A DNA stretch of 64,000 nucleotides. Origin: Paracholeplasma morum (GTDB lineage Bacteria > Bacillota_I > Bacilli_A > Acholeplasmatales > UBA5453). The stretch lies in contig NZ_JAFBBG010000001.1 of the NCBI RefSeq assembly GCF_016907055.1, forward strand, positions 62,001 to 126,000, written 5' to 3'. The first letter of the stretch is position 1. Each line of letters opens with the position of its first letter. Under the pieces are notes generated by a model. The model saw only the letters and a program-made list of their open reading frames with translations. It was not told the DNA's origin and searched no databases. Position numbers and translations under genes: made by a program. This document shows positions 52,675 through 62,141 of the stretch, one piece after another.

Positions 52675-54148
52675 GATTTGCCCTCACCACTTCAACTGTG
52701 ATCAAATCCGAGACAAGTTTATACTCAACTAGAGGTGTTTTAACGAAATGAACCGCATATATATGAGCTAACCCTTCGTGACTAGCACCAATAACAACAT
52801 TGTTATCAATTACCAGTTTTGTAGGATTATCGAATAAAATCTCAAAATGAGTACTGACACGTGTCCCTTTATTGCTAGTTACTTCGAGTTCGAGTGGTTC
52901 ACCAATCGTATACTTCTGTCTAGCGTGAACATTTAAGTACTTGATTAAGTCCTTAAATCTATCTGACTCATCCGTATTAATTCCGTAATAGCCCGATAAA
53001 AACATGTATTTTAAATCGTGGTCTGTCTGTATTCCCCAAGGACAAACCATGATTGCTCTTTTTCTTAAAATTTCAATCAGATTATTTTTCTTATGATTAT
53101 AGTACGGATGAATCGTTAGATTATACTTATTTGAAATCTTGATAATATCAGAAATGCTCATTTGACTTGAATTCAAATCAATTAAGAACCCACGACTATA
53201 TTCTTTTAAGTATTTCTTAAAATTTACTAATGCAAATGGATAAAAGCTCATAAGAAGTGGTGGAATATCCATTTCTCGTGCAACATATCTAAGACGTTTC
53301 ATCGCTTTTGCGCTTGATGTTTTAGATTCTAATAGCAACTGCGTTCCAGTATCCTTTATTTGACTATGGAAATAACTGAGTGTTGGCAGAACTTCATCCG
53401 TAGGAACCCCTTGATAAGTCATTTTAATAGATTGTAGAGACTTAAGGTTATCCTTCTTGATTACATAGTCTTTCTGATAAGTCCTTCCCAAGGACTCATC
53501 ATGGTTTACGACGATATAATTATCTTTCGTCATATGAAAATCTAGTTCAATAACATCCGAGTGAACATCAACAGCTTTTCTTGCAGAAGCAACACTGTTT
53601 TCTTGGACATCTTTATGTAATCCTCTATGTGCAATAACAAATGGCGTAAAAGCAAAATCCCCTTTGATATCTAAGTCTTTTTTAGTGATGCCATTGCCAA
53701 TGACACCATCAACGCCTGACAAAGCAGCTTGATATAAATCAAGACTCTTTTCAACACGAACAAAAACTGTCATTCCGTATAGTTTTAGTCTTCTAACCAT
53801 TTGACTGGATACATATTGACTCTTTAGACATACTGTATGAGCATGGTTACTTAATGCTTGTTTAGATAAGTCTGGTAGACTGTTGAATGTGTTAGGTTCA
53901 TAGACAAGTCTAGCATATGGATAAATTCTGTATACGATTTTTAATAATGTCTTAGAACGTGAAAAAACAAAGATATCGAATAGTTGGTGTTTATATAGAA
54001 GTCTTCCCAATTTCTTCGCATCTTTGATACTATTAATTTCGATGGCATTCAATCCATTTAAGATTGACTCTTCATCGAAAGAATCCAGTTTTTTAATATC
54101 CGAATCCGGCATATTTGATATAACAATAATCTTTTTTAACACAGACAT
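52667..54148 (-). CDS. Glycerophosphodiester phosphodiesterase with extra N- and C-terminal domains
   Basis: 493 residues. The GDPD core (about 170-400) has VIAHRGLHKDVQENSVAS (HRG and E-N), ELDFHMTKDNYIVVNHDESLGRT (catalytic ExD...H) and a TIM-barrel end SGYYGINTDESDRF. The N-terminal ~170 residues end in AALSGVDGVIGNG, which resembles a GDPD barrel end without catalytic residues, so this could be a degenerate second GDPD module. The C-terminal ~85 residues look Ig-like (EPLELEVTSNKGTRVST). Products would be glycerol-phosphate and an alcohol. Operon with the SGNH gene. Confidence 0.82.
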   Translation of the reverse strand: MSVLKKIIVISNMPDSDIKKLDSFDEESILNGLNAIEINSIKDAKKLGRLLYKHQLFDIFVFSRSKTLLKIVYRIYPYARLVYEPNTFNSLPDLSKQALSNHAHTVCLKSQYVSSQMVRRLKLYGMTVFVRVEKSLDLYQAALSGVDGVIGNGITKKDLDIKGDFAFTPFVIAHRGLHKDVQENSVASARKAVDVHSDVIELDFHMTKDNYIVVNHDESLGRTYQKDYVIKKDNLKSLQSIKMTYQGVPTDEVLPTLSYFHSQIKDTGTQLLLESKTSSAKAMKRLRYVAREMDIPPLLMSFYPFALVNFKKYLKEYSRGFLIDLNSSQMSISDIIKISNKYNLTIHPYYNHKKNNLIEILRKRAIMVCPWGIQTDHDLKYMFLSGYYGINTDESDRFKDLIKYLNVHARQKYTIGEPLELEVTSNKGTRVSTHFEILFDNPTKLVIDNNVVIGASHEGLAHIYAVHFVKTPLVEYKLVSDLITVEVVRANHE

Positions 54149-54310
54149 CTCTCCAGTATATTAATCATATAACAAAACTATTTATAAATCAATCATTTCT
54201 TACCTTAATAAACCTTTTTCTATACATGTTTTCCACCATACAAAACGAATGAATAATCACAGTTAATCATTGAGAAATAAACACCAAAAATTCCAGGTTC
54301 ATAGATAAAA

Positions 54311-54338
54311 ATAAAGGCATCTTGAAAGATACCTTTAT
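54311..54338 (-). terminator. Terminator of gdhA
   Basis: ATAAAGGTATCTT and AAGATGCCTTTAT on the - strand form a stem with one G-U and a GAAA-like loop, with T-rich sequence after it, ten bases from the gdhA stop. Confidence 0.65.
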
Positions 54339-54347
54339 CACGCTTGT

Positions 54348-55688
54348 TTATACAATTCCCTCTTCCAACATAGCTTCGTATATTCTAAGGAATGAGGCGA
54401 TATTAGCCCCACTAATCAGATCGTATGGGTCTTTGTATTTAATGGCTGCGCTGTAACATTTGATGAATATGTCACGCATAATACCTTTTAGTTTTTCATC
54501 GACTTCATCGTATCGCCAAGGGTAATGTTGTGCATTTTGGCTCATCTCAAATAATGAAACGGCTACACCACCAGCATTGGCTGCTTTTCCCGGTGCAAAC
54601 AAAATATTTTGTGTTCTAAAATAGTTTTCCGCATCTAGAGTACAAGGCATATTTGCGCCTTCAGCAACTAAAAAACATCCATTTTTAACAAGTGCTTTCG
54701 CATCTTCTAAGTTCAACTCGTTTTGAATCGCACATGGCATTGCAATTTCACATGGTTGTTGCCATAAATCTCTAGGGTTATTGCCATATATACACTCATG
54801 TGTTTCAATATATTTCTTTGTCAAATCCCCATTCACACAAAGATCACTGACTGCTTTCATATCAAGTCCATTTTGGTCATATATAAAGCCATTTATATCC
54901 GACATACCTACAACTACCGCCCCTAATTCAAAGGCTTTAATAGCGGCATGATAACCTACTTTTCCAGAACCTGAAACAATTACTTTTTTATCTTCTATTG
55001 TATCTCTTCTGTAAGTTTTTAGCATTTCTGTAACAAAATAACACAATCCATAACCAGTAGCTTCTTTTCGTACTAAAGATCCTCCATAAGACAATCCCTT
55101 TCCAGTAAGAACCCCAGTGTGTTCATTCTGAATTTTCTTATACATGCCATATAAGTATCCTATTTCACGATTACCAACACCAATATCACCAGCAGGCACA
55201 TCCGTGTTTGGTCCAATATGTCTATAAAGTTCTAACATGTAGTTTTGACAGAACCTCATAATCTCTTGATCCGACTTTCCAATCGGATTAAAGTCACTTC
55301 CGCCTTTTGCCCCACCAAGTGGTAAGCCCGTTAAAGCATTCTTAAATGTTTGTTCAAAACCTAAAAACTTCATGGTTGATTCATTAACGCTTGGGTGAAA
55401 TCTAATGCCACCCTTAAAAGGTCCAAGCAGTGAATTAAACTGAACGCGGTACCCCCTGTTAATCTTTATGGATCCTTGATCATCAACCCAAGTCACTTTA
55501 AACTGGATGAATCGTTCTGGTTCAATTAACCGTTCCATAACTGCATTTTTCTCAATTGAAGGGGTTTGGATGACTAACTCATCCATCGATAAAAAGAAAG
55601 TCTCTACAGCTTGAATGAATTCAGGTTGATTAAGATCTTTATTTCTCACTTCATCAAAAACTCTTTGTAAGTACGGACTCTTCAACAT
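54348..55688 (-). CDS. gdhA: Glutamate dehydrogenase (NADP-type, hexameric)
   Basis: 446 residues, the small 50-kDa class. Substrate motifs: GYRVQFNSLLGPFKGGIRFHPSV, the catalytic Lys in LPLGGAKGGSDFNP and Asp in DVPAGDIGVGNREIGYLYG. The nucleotide-binding Rossmann domain has VIVSGSGKVGYHAAIKAFE (GSGxVG) followed by DINGF. Interconverts glutamate and 2-oxoglutarate plus ammonia. Monocistronic. Together with sdaA and alanine dehydrogenase it forms an ammonia-handling set. Confidence 0.96.
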   Translation of the reverse strand: MLKSPYLQRVFDEVRNKDLNQPEFIQAVETFFLSMDELVIQTPSIEKNAVMERLIEPERFIQFKVTWVDDQGSIKINRGYRVQFNSLLGPFKGGIRFHPSVNESTMKFLGFEQTFKNALTGLPLGGAKGGSDFNPIGKSDQEIMRFCQNYMLELYRHIGPNTDVPAGDIGVGNREIGYLYGMYKKIQNEHTGVLTGKGLSYGGSLVRKEATGYGLCYFVTEMLKTYRRDTIEDKKVIVSGSGKVGYHAAIKAFELGAVVVGMSDINGFIYDQNGLDMKAVSDLCVNGDLTKKYIETHECIYGNNPRDLWQQPCEIAMPCAIQNELNLEDAKALVKNGCFLVAEGANMPCTLDAENYFRTQNILFAPGKAANAGGVAVSLFEMSQNAQHYPWRYDEVDEKLKGIMRDIFIKCYSAAIKYKDPYDLISGANIASFLRIYEAMLEEGIV

Positions 55689-55781
55689 TTACTTTTCCCT
55701 CAGATAGTATATTTTTAAAAAATCGAGTATATACCTATATTAAACCGAAATGACGATGTATTGTCAATGTGAATAAATCAT

Positions 55782-55806
55782 AAAAACCGCCTTTATGACG
55801 GTTTTT
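55782..55806 (-). terminator. Terminator of GH17-like gene
   Basis: AAAAACCG and CGGTTTTT form an eight-pair stem with a 9-base loop, T-run on the - strand, 36 bases past the stop at 55843. Confidence 0.7.
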
Positions 55807-55842
55807 GATAATTCTTTGTGAAAACGCTATCTTTTAGGTTTT

Positions 55843-56688
55843 TTATCTGTTGAATATTTCAAAGTAAGGTGAGTGTGGAAACAAACTATAACGTATTTTT
55901 CGTTTGAATGCTTCATAGATAAATACCTGGATATCTGTCTCATTTTGAAATTTCATAAGCGCTTCAATGTATGACGTTTGGATTTGTTTGTTAGAAATAA
56001 TTGACGGATTATCAGATTGATAAGGATACCCCGTCTCACTAACAAAAACAGGTTTACCAAGGTTTTCTTTAGTTGCTTCAACAAAGGCTTTCAAATAAGG
56101 AATCGCCTCTTCAAAAGGCTTATTTTGGAAGAATGGATGCAAGTTAATACCAACAACATCAACCTCTTTAGCTAAAGCACTTGCTTGTGTATTCCAAAAA
56201 TATGCATTCTCACAATAAGTAACTAGAGCCTTGGTTTCTTTCTTAACCATTTTGATATACTTTGTAAGTTCTGGAATTGATACCATTTGGATTGTCCATG
56301 ATGTTTGTGATTCATTACCTACTGAAACCATTGATATGATCGATTCATATTCATTGGCAAGTTTGATTAACTTCTCCACCTTCAACTGATTTTCACGTTT
56401 ATTAAAAATGATATCTTTTGTTTTTAAGATTTCATTATTGTAAGTATTTTGATTGATTACTTCACCTTTAAATGAGATACCTAATAACACTTTAATTGGA
56501 ATCTTTTCTTGATAAATTAGTTTTAACAATGTTTCGGTATACGCTGTTATATCGTATAAACGAATCAGATGATACTGATTCTCAATAAGGGCTTTTAAAT
56601 CCTTTCTTAATTCGTTTTCAATTATTTCTTCTTTATCTGTCTGATCAAAATCAGGTTCCTGATAACAAATCGCACGTGTTTGTGACAT
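55843..56688 (-). CDS. Glycoside hydrolase family 17-like protein
   Basis: 281 residues from the ATG at 56688 (GAGAGG at the right distance; an in-frame GTG at 56697 is too close). A TIM-barrel with the GH17-type landmarks: LIRLYDITAYT, ISMVSVGNESQTSW (acid/base Glu in VGNE), INLHPFFQ and VFVSETGYPYQSD (nucleophile Glu in SETGYP). GH17 enzymes act on beta-1,3-glucans. No signal peptide, so it is probably cytoplasmic. Substrate is inferred. Confidence 0.8.
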   Translation of the reverse strand: MSQTRAICYQEPDFDQTDKEEIIENELRKDLKALIENQYHLIRLYDITAYTETLLKLIYQEKIPIKVLLGISFKGEVINQNTYNNEILKTKDIIFNKRENQLKVEKLIKLANEYESIISMVSVGNESQTSWTIQMVSIPELTKYIKMVKKETKALVTYCENAYFWNTQASALAKEVDVVGINLHPFFQNKPFEEAIPYLKAFVEATKENLGKPVFVSETGYPYQSDNPSIISNKQIQTSYIEALMKFQNETDIQVFIYEAFKRKIRYSLFPHSPYFEIFNR

Positions 56689-56750
56689 CTTAATCACCTC
56701 TCTTTTTTTATTGTACCATAGAGAAAAAAACCTTACTGGTTTTATGCATA

Positions 56751-56765
56751 CACATGAATCATGTG
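56751..56765. promoter_or_regulatory. Perfect 7-1-7 inverted repeat upstream of ald
   Basis: CACATGA-A-TCATGTG is fully symmetrical and lies directly before a TAGAAT -10-like hexamer (about 56767-56772), 27-41 bases before the ald start. It may bind a regulator of alanine use; the divergent GH17 gene starts about 60 bases away, so both could be affected. Confidence 0.5.
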
Positions 56766-56791
56766 ATAGAATACAATAAAGAGGTGAATTT

Positions 56792-57871
56792 ATGATTGTC
56801 GGATGTGTAAAAGAAATAAAGAAGTACGAATTTAGAGTTGGCGTTACACCTAGCGCAGCTAATGAGTATGTTCGAAATGGACATAAAGTGCTTATAGAGA
56901 CTGGTGCTGGTTTAGGTTCGGGTTTTAAAGATGAAGCTTATTCTAATCTTGGCTGTGAAATCATCAAAGATGCTGCCACAGTTTGGAGTAAAAGCGACAT
57001 GATTATTAAGGTAAAAGAACCATTAGTTTCCGAGTTTCACTTACTTAAAGAAAATCAAATTCTATACACATATTTACACTTAGCTTCGAATAAACCACTA
57101 TACGATGAATTAAAGCGAAAGAATGTAACTTCCATCGCCTATGAAACCATTGAGTTAAATCACACCTTACCATGTCTTGAACCAATGAGCATGGTTGCTG
57201 GTCGTTTATCTATATTAGAAGCTGCGAAGTTTAGCCAATCCTTCTATGGAGGAAATGGCGTTCTTCTTTCTGGGTTACCAGGGACACCTAAAGCCAAAAT
57301 CACGATAATTGGGGCAGGAACGGTTGGTCAGAACGCATGTAAAATCGCTATAGGAATTGGGGCAGACGTAACCGTAATTGACCTTGATGTCAAACGACTT
57401 TCTCAACTAGAGGATTTATACAGCAGCAAAGTAAAAACTCTCTATTCTAATGAAGAAAACCTGAAAAAATCAATCATTGATAGTGATATTGTGATTGGTG
57501 CCGTTCTACTACCGGGTGATAAAACTCCAAAATTAATTAAAGACGAATACCTTGATTCGATGAAACCTGGGGCAGTAATTGTAGATGTAGCAATCGACCA
57601 AGGAGGTATCTCTAACCATTCAAAAGTAACTTACCATGATGACCCTATATATAAAGTAAAAGACGTCCTATTTTATGGAGTAGCAAACATGCCGGGGGCA
57701 GTGCCTAAAACGTCCTCGATTGCCTTAAGTAATGTAACCCTCAAATATGGATTAGAGATTGCGAACAAAGGCATTGAAAAAGCGCTTGAAAACCCAGTGA
57801 TATTAACTGGCCTAAATACAAAAGATGGGTTGGGTACTTATCCAGCACTGATTCATTTATTTGGAGCATAA
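56792..57871 (+). CDS. ald: Alanine dehydrogenase
   Basis: 359 residues. The N-terminal VGCVKEIKKYEFRVGVTP, the substrate Lys in MIIKVKEP, YLHLASN, and the NAD motif ITIIGAGTVGQNACK are characteristic. It converts alanine to pyruvate and ammonia with NAD. Start ATG at 56792 after AGAGGTG. Set apart on the + strand with a symmetrical operator candidate and a strong terminator. Confidence 0.96.
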   Translation: MIVGCVKEIKKYEFRVGVTPSAANEYVRNGHKVLIETGAGLGSGFKDEAYSNLGCEIIKDAATVWSKSDMIIKVKEPLVSEFHLLKENQILYTYLHLASNKPLYDELKRKNVTSIAYETIELNHTLPCLEPMSMVAGRLSILEAAKFSQSFYGGNGVLLSGLPGTPKAKITIIGAGTVGQNACKIAIGIGADVTVIDLDVKRLSQLEDLYSSKVKTLYSNEENLKKSIIDSDIVIGAVLLPGDKTPKLIKDEYLDSMKPGAVIVDVAIDQGGISNHSKVTYHDDPIYKVKDVLFYGVANMPGAVPKTSSIALSNVTLKYGLEIANKGIEKALENPVILTGLNTKDGLGTYPALIHLFGA

Positions 57872-57878
57872 CAACAAT

Positions 57879-57904
57879 AAAAGCCAGCAAAAATGCTGGC
57901 TTTT
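57879..57904. terminator. Bidirectional terminator between ald and gcvPB
   Basis: AAAAGCCAGCA and TGCTGGCTTTT form an 11-pair stem with a 4-base loop, between convergent genes. Confidence 0.9.
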
Positions 57905-57909
57905 ATCAT

Positions 57910-59361
57910 CTATAAATCTGTATATTTTACGATTGGTTTTCTAGCTGCCTGAACTTCATCAAGTCTTCTAACCACTGTCGTATGGGGTGCACTCTTTAAG
58001 TAATCAGGGTTAGTCTTAGCTTCTAATGCGATGTCTTTCATGATTCCAATAAAATGATCTAGCGTTTCTTTAGATTCATTTTCAACAGGTTCAATCATCA
58101 GTGATTGATGGAATACTAGTGGGAAATATATCGTTGGTGGATGGACCCCAAAGTCAAGCATTCTTTTAGCAACATCCAAAGTGGTCACTCCTGATGATTT
58201 ATCGATTAATCCATCAAAAACTACTTCGTGTTTGCATAACCCTTTGATTGGTAGATGGTAATAATTTTTTAGAGATTCTTTAATGTAGTTCGCATTAAGT
58301 ACAGATAACGCACCAACCTTTGACAAGTTTTCTTTGCCCAATGTCATCATATAACTATAAGCTTTGATGATGACCGAGAAGTTTCCATAAAAACTTGAGA
58401 CATGTCCAATGGAATCCTTAGGGTTAACTAGAGCAAACTGATTACGTTTCTTCTCGACAAGTGGAGATGGTAAGAAATCTTTCAACTTCTTACATACACC
58501 AACAGGTCCAGAACCTGGTCCACCTCCGCCATGTGGCGTAGAGAAGGTTTTATGCAAGTTGATGTGGATAATGTCAAACCCCATATCGCCAGGTCTAGCA
58601 TAGCCTAATAACGCATTGAGGTTTGCACCATCATAGTAGAGTAATCCGTCCACTTGATGGATAAGGCGTTTGACCTTTAGTATGTCTTTTTCAAAAATAC
58701 CTAATGTATTTGGATTGGTTAACATGATTCCAGCAATATCATCTGATATCGCTTCTTTTAGAGATTTAATATTGACTGTGCCATCCTTATTGGACTTAAC
58801 TTCAACAATTTCAAAACCTGCAACAGTCGCGGAAGCGGGGTTAGTTCCATGGGCAGAATCTGGCACAATCACTTTGGTTTTGTGTTTATTACCTTTCTTG
58901 TGATGGTATGCCTTCATAATCATCAATCCTGCAAGTTCACCTTGTGCACCAGCATATGGATTAAGTGAGAATGTATGCATTCCAGATAACTCACTAAGCA
59001 TTTGCGCAGTCTCATAATATATTTGAAGAGAACCTTGTGCCGAAGATACAGGCTGTAATGGGTGTATATTTTTAATGCCTGGAATATCAGACATTTCTTC
59101 ATTTATCTTTGGATTGTACTTCATAGTACAAGATCCTAGTGGATAAAACCCTGTTTCAATCCCAAAGTTCTTTCTAGATACGTTAGAGTAGTGTCTTACA
59201 ACATCCAGTTCAGATACTTCAGGTAAATAGGTTTCTTTTTGTCGTTTTAGCGATAGAGGAATTGAATTATCTAAAATGAACTCACTTGAAATCGGACCTA
59301 AAGATGCTCCGATTCTTTGTTCTTTAGAGAGTTCAAAAATTAATTTGTCATATGGTGTCAT
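57910..59361 (-). CDS. gcvPB: Glycine dehydrogenase (decarboxylating) subunit 2
   Basis: 483 residues, the C-terminal half of the P-protein in two-subunit form. The PLP lysine lies in HINLHKTFSTPHGGGGPG; YYDGANLNAL and VPDSAHGTNPASA complete the PLP site. It decarboxylates glycine with GcvPA and passes the aminomethyl group to lipoyl-GcvH. Starts four bases before the gcvPA stop. Last gene of the gcv run. Confidence 0.97.
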   Translation of the reverse strand: MTPYDKLIFELSKEQRIGASLGPISSEFILDNSIPLSLKRQKETYLPEVSELDVVRHYSNVSRKNFGIETGFYPLGSCTMKYNPKINEEMSDIPGIKNIHPLQPVSSAQGSLQIYYETAQMLSELSGMHTFSLNPYAGAQGELAGLMIMKAYHHKKGNKHKTKVIVPDSAHGTNPASATVAGFEIVEVKSNKDGTVNIKSLKEAISDDIAGIMLTNPNTLGIFEKDILKVKRLIHQVDGLLYYDGANLNALLGYARPGDMGFDIIHINLHKTFSTPHGGGGPGSGPVGVCKKLKDFLPSPLVEKKRNQFALVNPKDSIGHVSSFYGNFSVIIKAYSYMMTLGKENLSKVGALSVLNANYIKESLKNYYHLPIKGLCKHEVVFDGLIDKSSGVTTLDVAKRMLDFGVHPPTIYFPLVFHQSLMIEPVENESKETLDHFIGIMKDIALEAKTNPDYLKSAPHTTVVRRLDEVQAARKPIVKYTDL

Positions 59362-60671
59362 GCCTTAAACCCCCTAATGAGAGAAACAAACGTATCTATT
59401 TCTTCTTTGGTTCTTTTCTCAGTAACAGAGAATGCTATCTTATCTTCATCCATCTTCAAACCTGATAGATACCCCTTTTTAAGTAGGTAACTTTCTAGCT
59501 TATCAATGTCTAAACTTGTCTTTAAAACAAATTCCTTGATGTAAAAACCTTCGTGTACCTTTGAGAATAAGCCTGTCTTGATTAATTCGCTTTCTAAATA
59601 GTGACTATTGGCGAAACAGTGATCATTGACTTCTTTAAGTCCTTGCTTACCCATGATTGAAAGGTAGACAGTTACCCATAAGGCCATTAATGACTGGTTG
59701 GAGCAAATATTCGAGTTAGCCTTTTCTCTTCTAATATGTTGTTCACGAGCTTGAAGGGTTAATACGAACCCTCTTTTACCATCTACGTCTTTGGTGATGC
59801 CACAAATCCTACCTGGCATTTTCCTTAACAGTTTATCGGTGGTTGCAAGATACCCTAAGTAAGCCCCTCCAAAAGAAAGAGGAACTCCTAATGATTGGGC
59901 ATCGCCACAAGCGATATCCGCACCCATTTCACGTGGAGATTTAATCACACGAAGTACTTGTGGATCTGCATAAACAATCATAATGCCATTATCCTTTTTG
60001 ACCAATTCACTCGCTTCTGTGAAGTCTTCTACAAGCCCATATTTATTTGGAGTTTGTCCAATAAAGCCCGCAAAATCCAACGTCTTTGTAGATAAATCCA
60101 TTAAGTCTGTTAATCCATCTTTCTCACTAACCATGACGACTTCAATATTTCTATAAAGTGCATACGTCTTAATAACCTCAATGACGTGAGGAAATACGGT
60201 ATTTGAAATAAGTATTCGTGGTTTTTTGGTTTGGCTAGTAGCCATGAACATAGCTTCTGCTGCAGCGGTTGATCCATCATACATCGAAGCGTTTGTTACA
60301 TCCATACCGGTTAAGTCTGTAATCATACTTTGGAACTCAAAGATGTATTGAAGTGTCCCTTGTGCGATTTCAGGTTGGTAGGGTGTATAAGCTGTAAGGA
60401 ACTCCTCGCGTCTTACAATATGAGGAATAATCGAAGGAATATAGTGATCATATGCCCCAGCACCTCTAAATATAACCAATTCTTTATTCTTTTTTGCAAG
60501 CCCACTAAAATGATTTCTTAGTTCAATTTCAGAAAGCCCGCGGTCAAGTTTATAGTCCGGTCTTTTCAATTGTTTTGGAATATCCAAAAATAGATCATCG
60601 AGTGTGTTTACACCGATTTTATCTAACATTTCCTGGATGTCTTTATCCGTATGTGGGAAGTATTTAAACAT
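59358..60671 (-). CDS. gcvPA: Glycine dehydrogenase (decarboxylating) subunit 1
   Basis: 437 residues, the N-terminal half of split P-protein. Landmarks: FRGAGAYDHYIPSIIP, TAYTPYQPEIAQGTLQ, NASMYDGSTAAAEA and CGDAQSLGVPLSFGGAYLG. It forms the alpha2beta2 P-protein with GcvPB. Three bases after gcvH. The split P-protein is common in Bacillota and Thermotogota. Confidence 0.97.
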   Translation of the reverse strand: MFKYFPHTDKDIQEMLDKIGVNTLDDLFLDIPKQLKRPDYKLDRGLSEIELRNHFSGLAKKNKELVIFRGAGAYDHYIPSIIPHIVRREEFLTAYTPYQPEIAQGTLQYIFEFQSMITDLTGMDVTNASMYDGSTAAAEAMFMATSQTKKPRILISNTVFPHVIEVIKTYALYRNIEVVMVSEKDGLTDLMDLSTKTLDFAGFIGQTPNKYGLVEDFTEASELVKKDNGIMIVYADPQVLRVIKSPREMGADIACGDAQSLGVPLSFGGAYLGYLATTDKLLRKMPGRICGITKDVDGKRGFVLTLQAREQHIRREKANSNICSNQSLMALWVTVYLSIMGKQGLKEVNDHCFANSHYLESELIKTGLFSKVHEGFYIKEFVLKTSLDIDKLESYLLKKGYLSGLKMDEDKIAFSVTEKRTKEEIDTFVSLIRGFKA

Positions 60672-60674
60672 AAA

Positions 60675-61052
60675 TTAATGAATGCTCTTTTCGTATTCTT
60701 TGTCAGATAACAATGCTTTTAGCTCTGAGTCATCTGTCAGTTCTATTTTGATAATCCAATTTGAATATGGATCTGTATTTAATAGTTCTGGGTGGTCTTG
60801 TAGAGTGTCATTTACTTCAATGACTTTACCAGATACTGGCATCATCAAATCAGAAGCAGCTTTAACGGATTCAACCGCCCCAAAAGCTTCTTTTTGATCA
60901 AAAGTAGCACCAATGCTTGGTAAGTCAACGAAAACGACTGAGCCAAGTGTTTCTTGAGCATAATCGGTAATGCCAATCAAAGCATGATTGCCTTCAACTT
61001 TAATCCATTCGTGTGTTTGAGTGTAGTGTAAATCTTTTAGTATTTTTGACAT
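60675..61052 (-). CDS. gcvH: Glycine cleavage system H protein
   Basis: 125 residues. The lipoyl-lysine is K64 in GAVESVKAASDL, within a biotinyl/lipoyl fold (THEWIKVEGNHALIGITDYAQETLG at the start). It shuttles the aminomethyl group between P-, T- and L-proteins. The lplA-type gene upstream would attach lipoate. The L-protein (dihydrolipoyl dehydrogenase) is not in this window. Confidence 0.97.
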   Translation of the reverse strand: MSKILKDLHYTQTHEWIKVEGNHALIGITDYAQETLGSVVFVDLPSIGATFDQKEAFGAVESVKAASDLMMPVSGKVIEVNDTLQDHPELLNTDPYSNWIIKIELTDDSELKALLSDKEYEKSIH

Positions 61053-61054
61053 TG

Positions 61055-62140
61055 TTATTCTCCTTTAATGTACTTTTTCTCGTAATATTTACGGTTTCTA
61101 ATTTTCGCATTTACCATTTTATTTCTAATTTCAACCTGAACGATATCTCCAAGTTTAACCGATTGGTTTAACATCACGTTACCATATGATTTTATTGTGT
61201 TTGGAATCATATAGCCTGTTGTGATATAGCCAACCATTTCATTGTCTTTGTAGACTGTATAGCCATCTCTAGCAATATTTCTTTCTAGGAGTTCCAGTCC
61301 CATCAATCGTCTTTCAAGGCCGTTTTCTTTTTGTTTAAGAAGTGCTTCTTTTCCAATAAAATCTTTGTGGAATTTGCAGAAATAACCTAATTGTGCTTCG
61401 AGAGGGGTAGTAAATCCATTAATTTCATGACCGTAAAGTGGTAACCCAGCTTCAAATCTAAGAGTGTCTCTAGCACCTAATCCACAAGGTTCTACACCCA
61501 TTTGGATGAGTTCATCAAAGAGTTTAACAATGGTTGGATTCGAGGCATATATCTCAAAACCATCTTCGCCTGTATAGCCACTCCTTGAAATAATCACTTC
61601 TTCTTCATTGTAGAGAAAGTAACCAAACTTCATAAACTCTAACTTAGTGACGCCAATGATTATTTGATCCATAATGTCTTTGGATTTTGGCCCTTGTAAT
61701 GCAAGTTGTCCATAAAAGCCTGAGACGTTTTCCAATAAACAATTAAAGCCATCTAGGTGTTTTTTTAACCATTGATAGTCTTTATCGGTATTAGAAGCAT
61801 TAACAACCAATAAGAACTGTTCGTCATTAATCTTATAAACCATAAGGTCATCAACCACGCCACCAGTAGGTTCTAAAAATAAGGTGTACATCAGTTCTTC
61901 TTCTTTCATGTCTTCAAAAGCATTGGTAGACATATAGTTTAAGAACTTAACAGAATCCTTGCCTGAGAGTAATAGTTCACCCATATGTGAACAATCAAAC
62001 ACGCCCACAGACTCTCTAACCGCTTTGTGTTCATCTAATATGCCCTTATAACTAACGGGCATATCAAACCCACCAAACTCGGTCATTTTAGCGTTTAACC
62101 CTAGGTGTCTATCGTGTAGACAAGTTACTTTTAGTTTCAT
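61055..62140 (-). CDS. gcvT: Glycine cleavage system T protein (aminomethyltransferase)
   Basis: 361 residues from the ATG at 62140, which has GGAGG that lies inside the last codons of the lplA gene; the longer frame to 62176 would overlap lplA. Motifs: GFDMPVSYKGILDEHKAVRESVGVFDCSHMGE, ALQGPKS, SRSGYTGEDGFEIY, CGLGARDTLRFEAGLPLYGHEI. It releases ammonia and makes methylene-tetrahydrofolate. Followed two bases later by gcvH. Confidence 0.96.
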   Translation of the reverse strand: MKLKVTCLHDRHLGLNAKMTEFGGFDMPVSYKGILDEHKAVRESVGVFDCSHMGELLLSGKDSVKFLNYMSTNAFEDMKEEELMYTLFLEPTGGVVDDLMVYKINDEQFLLVVNASNTDKDYQWLKKHLDGFNCLLENVSGFYGQLALQGPKSKDIMDQIIIGVTKLEFMKFGYFLYNEEEVIISRSGYTGEDGFEIYASNPTIVKLFDELIQMGVEPCGLGARDTLRFEAGLPLYGHEINGFTTPLEAQLGYFCKFHKDFIGKEALLKQKENGLERRLMGLELLERNIARDGYTVYKDNEMVGYITTGYMIPNTIKSYGNVMLNQSVKLGDIVQVEIRNKMVNAKIRNRKYYEKKYIKGE

Positions 62141-62141
62141 C

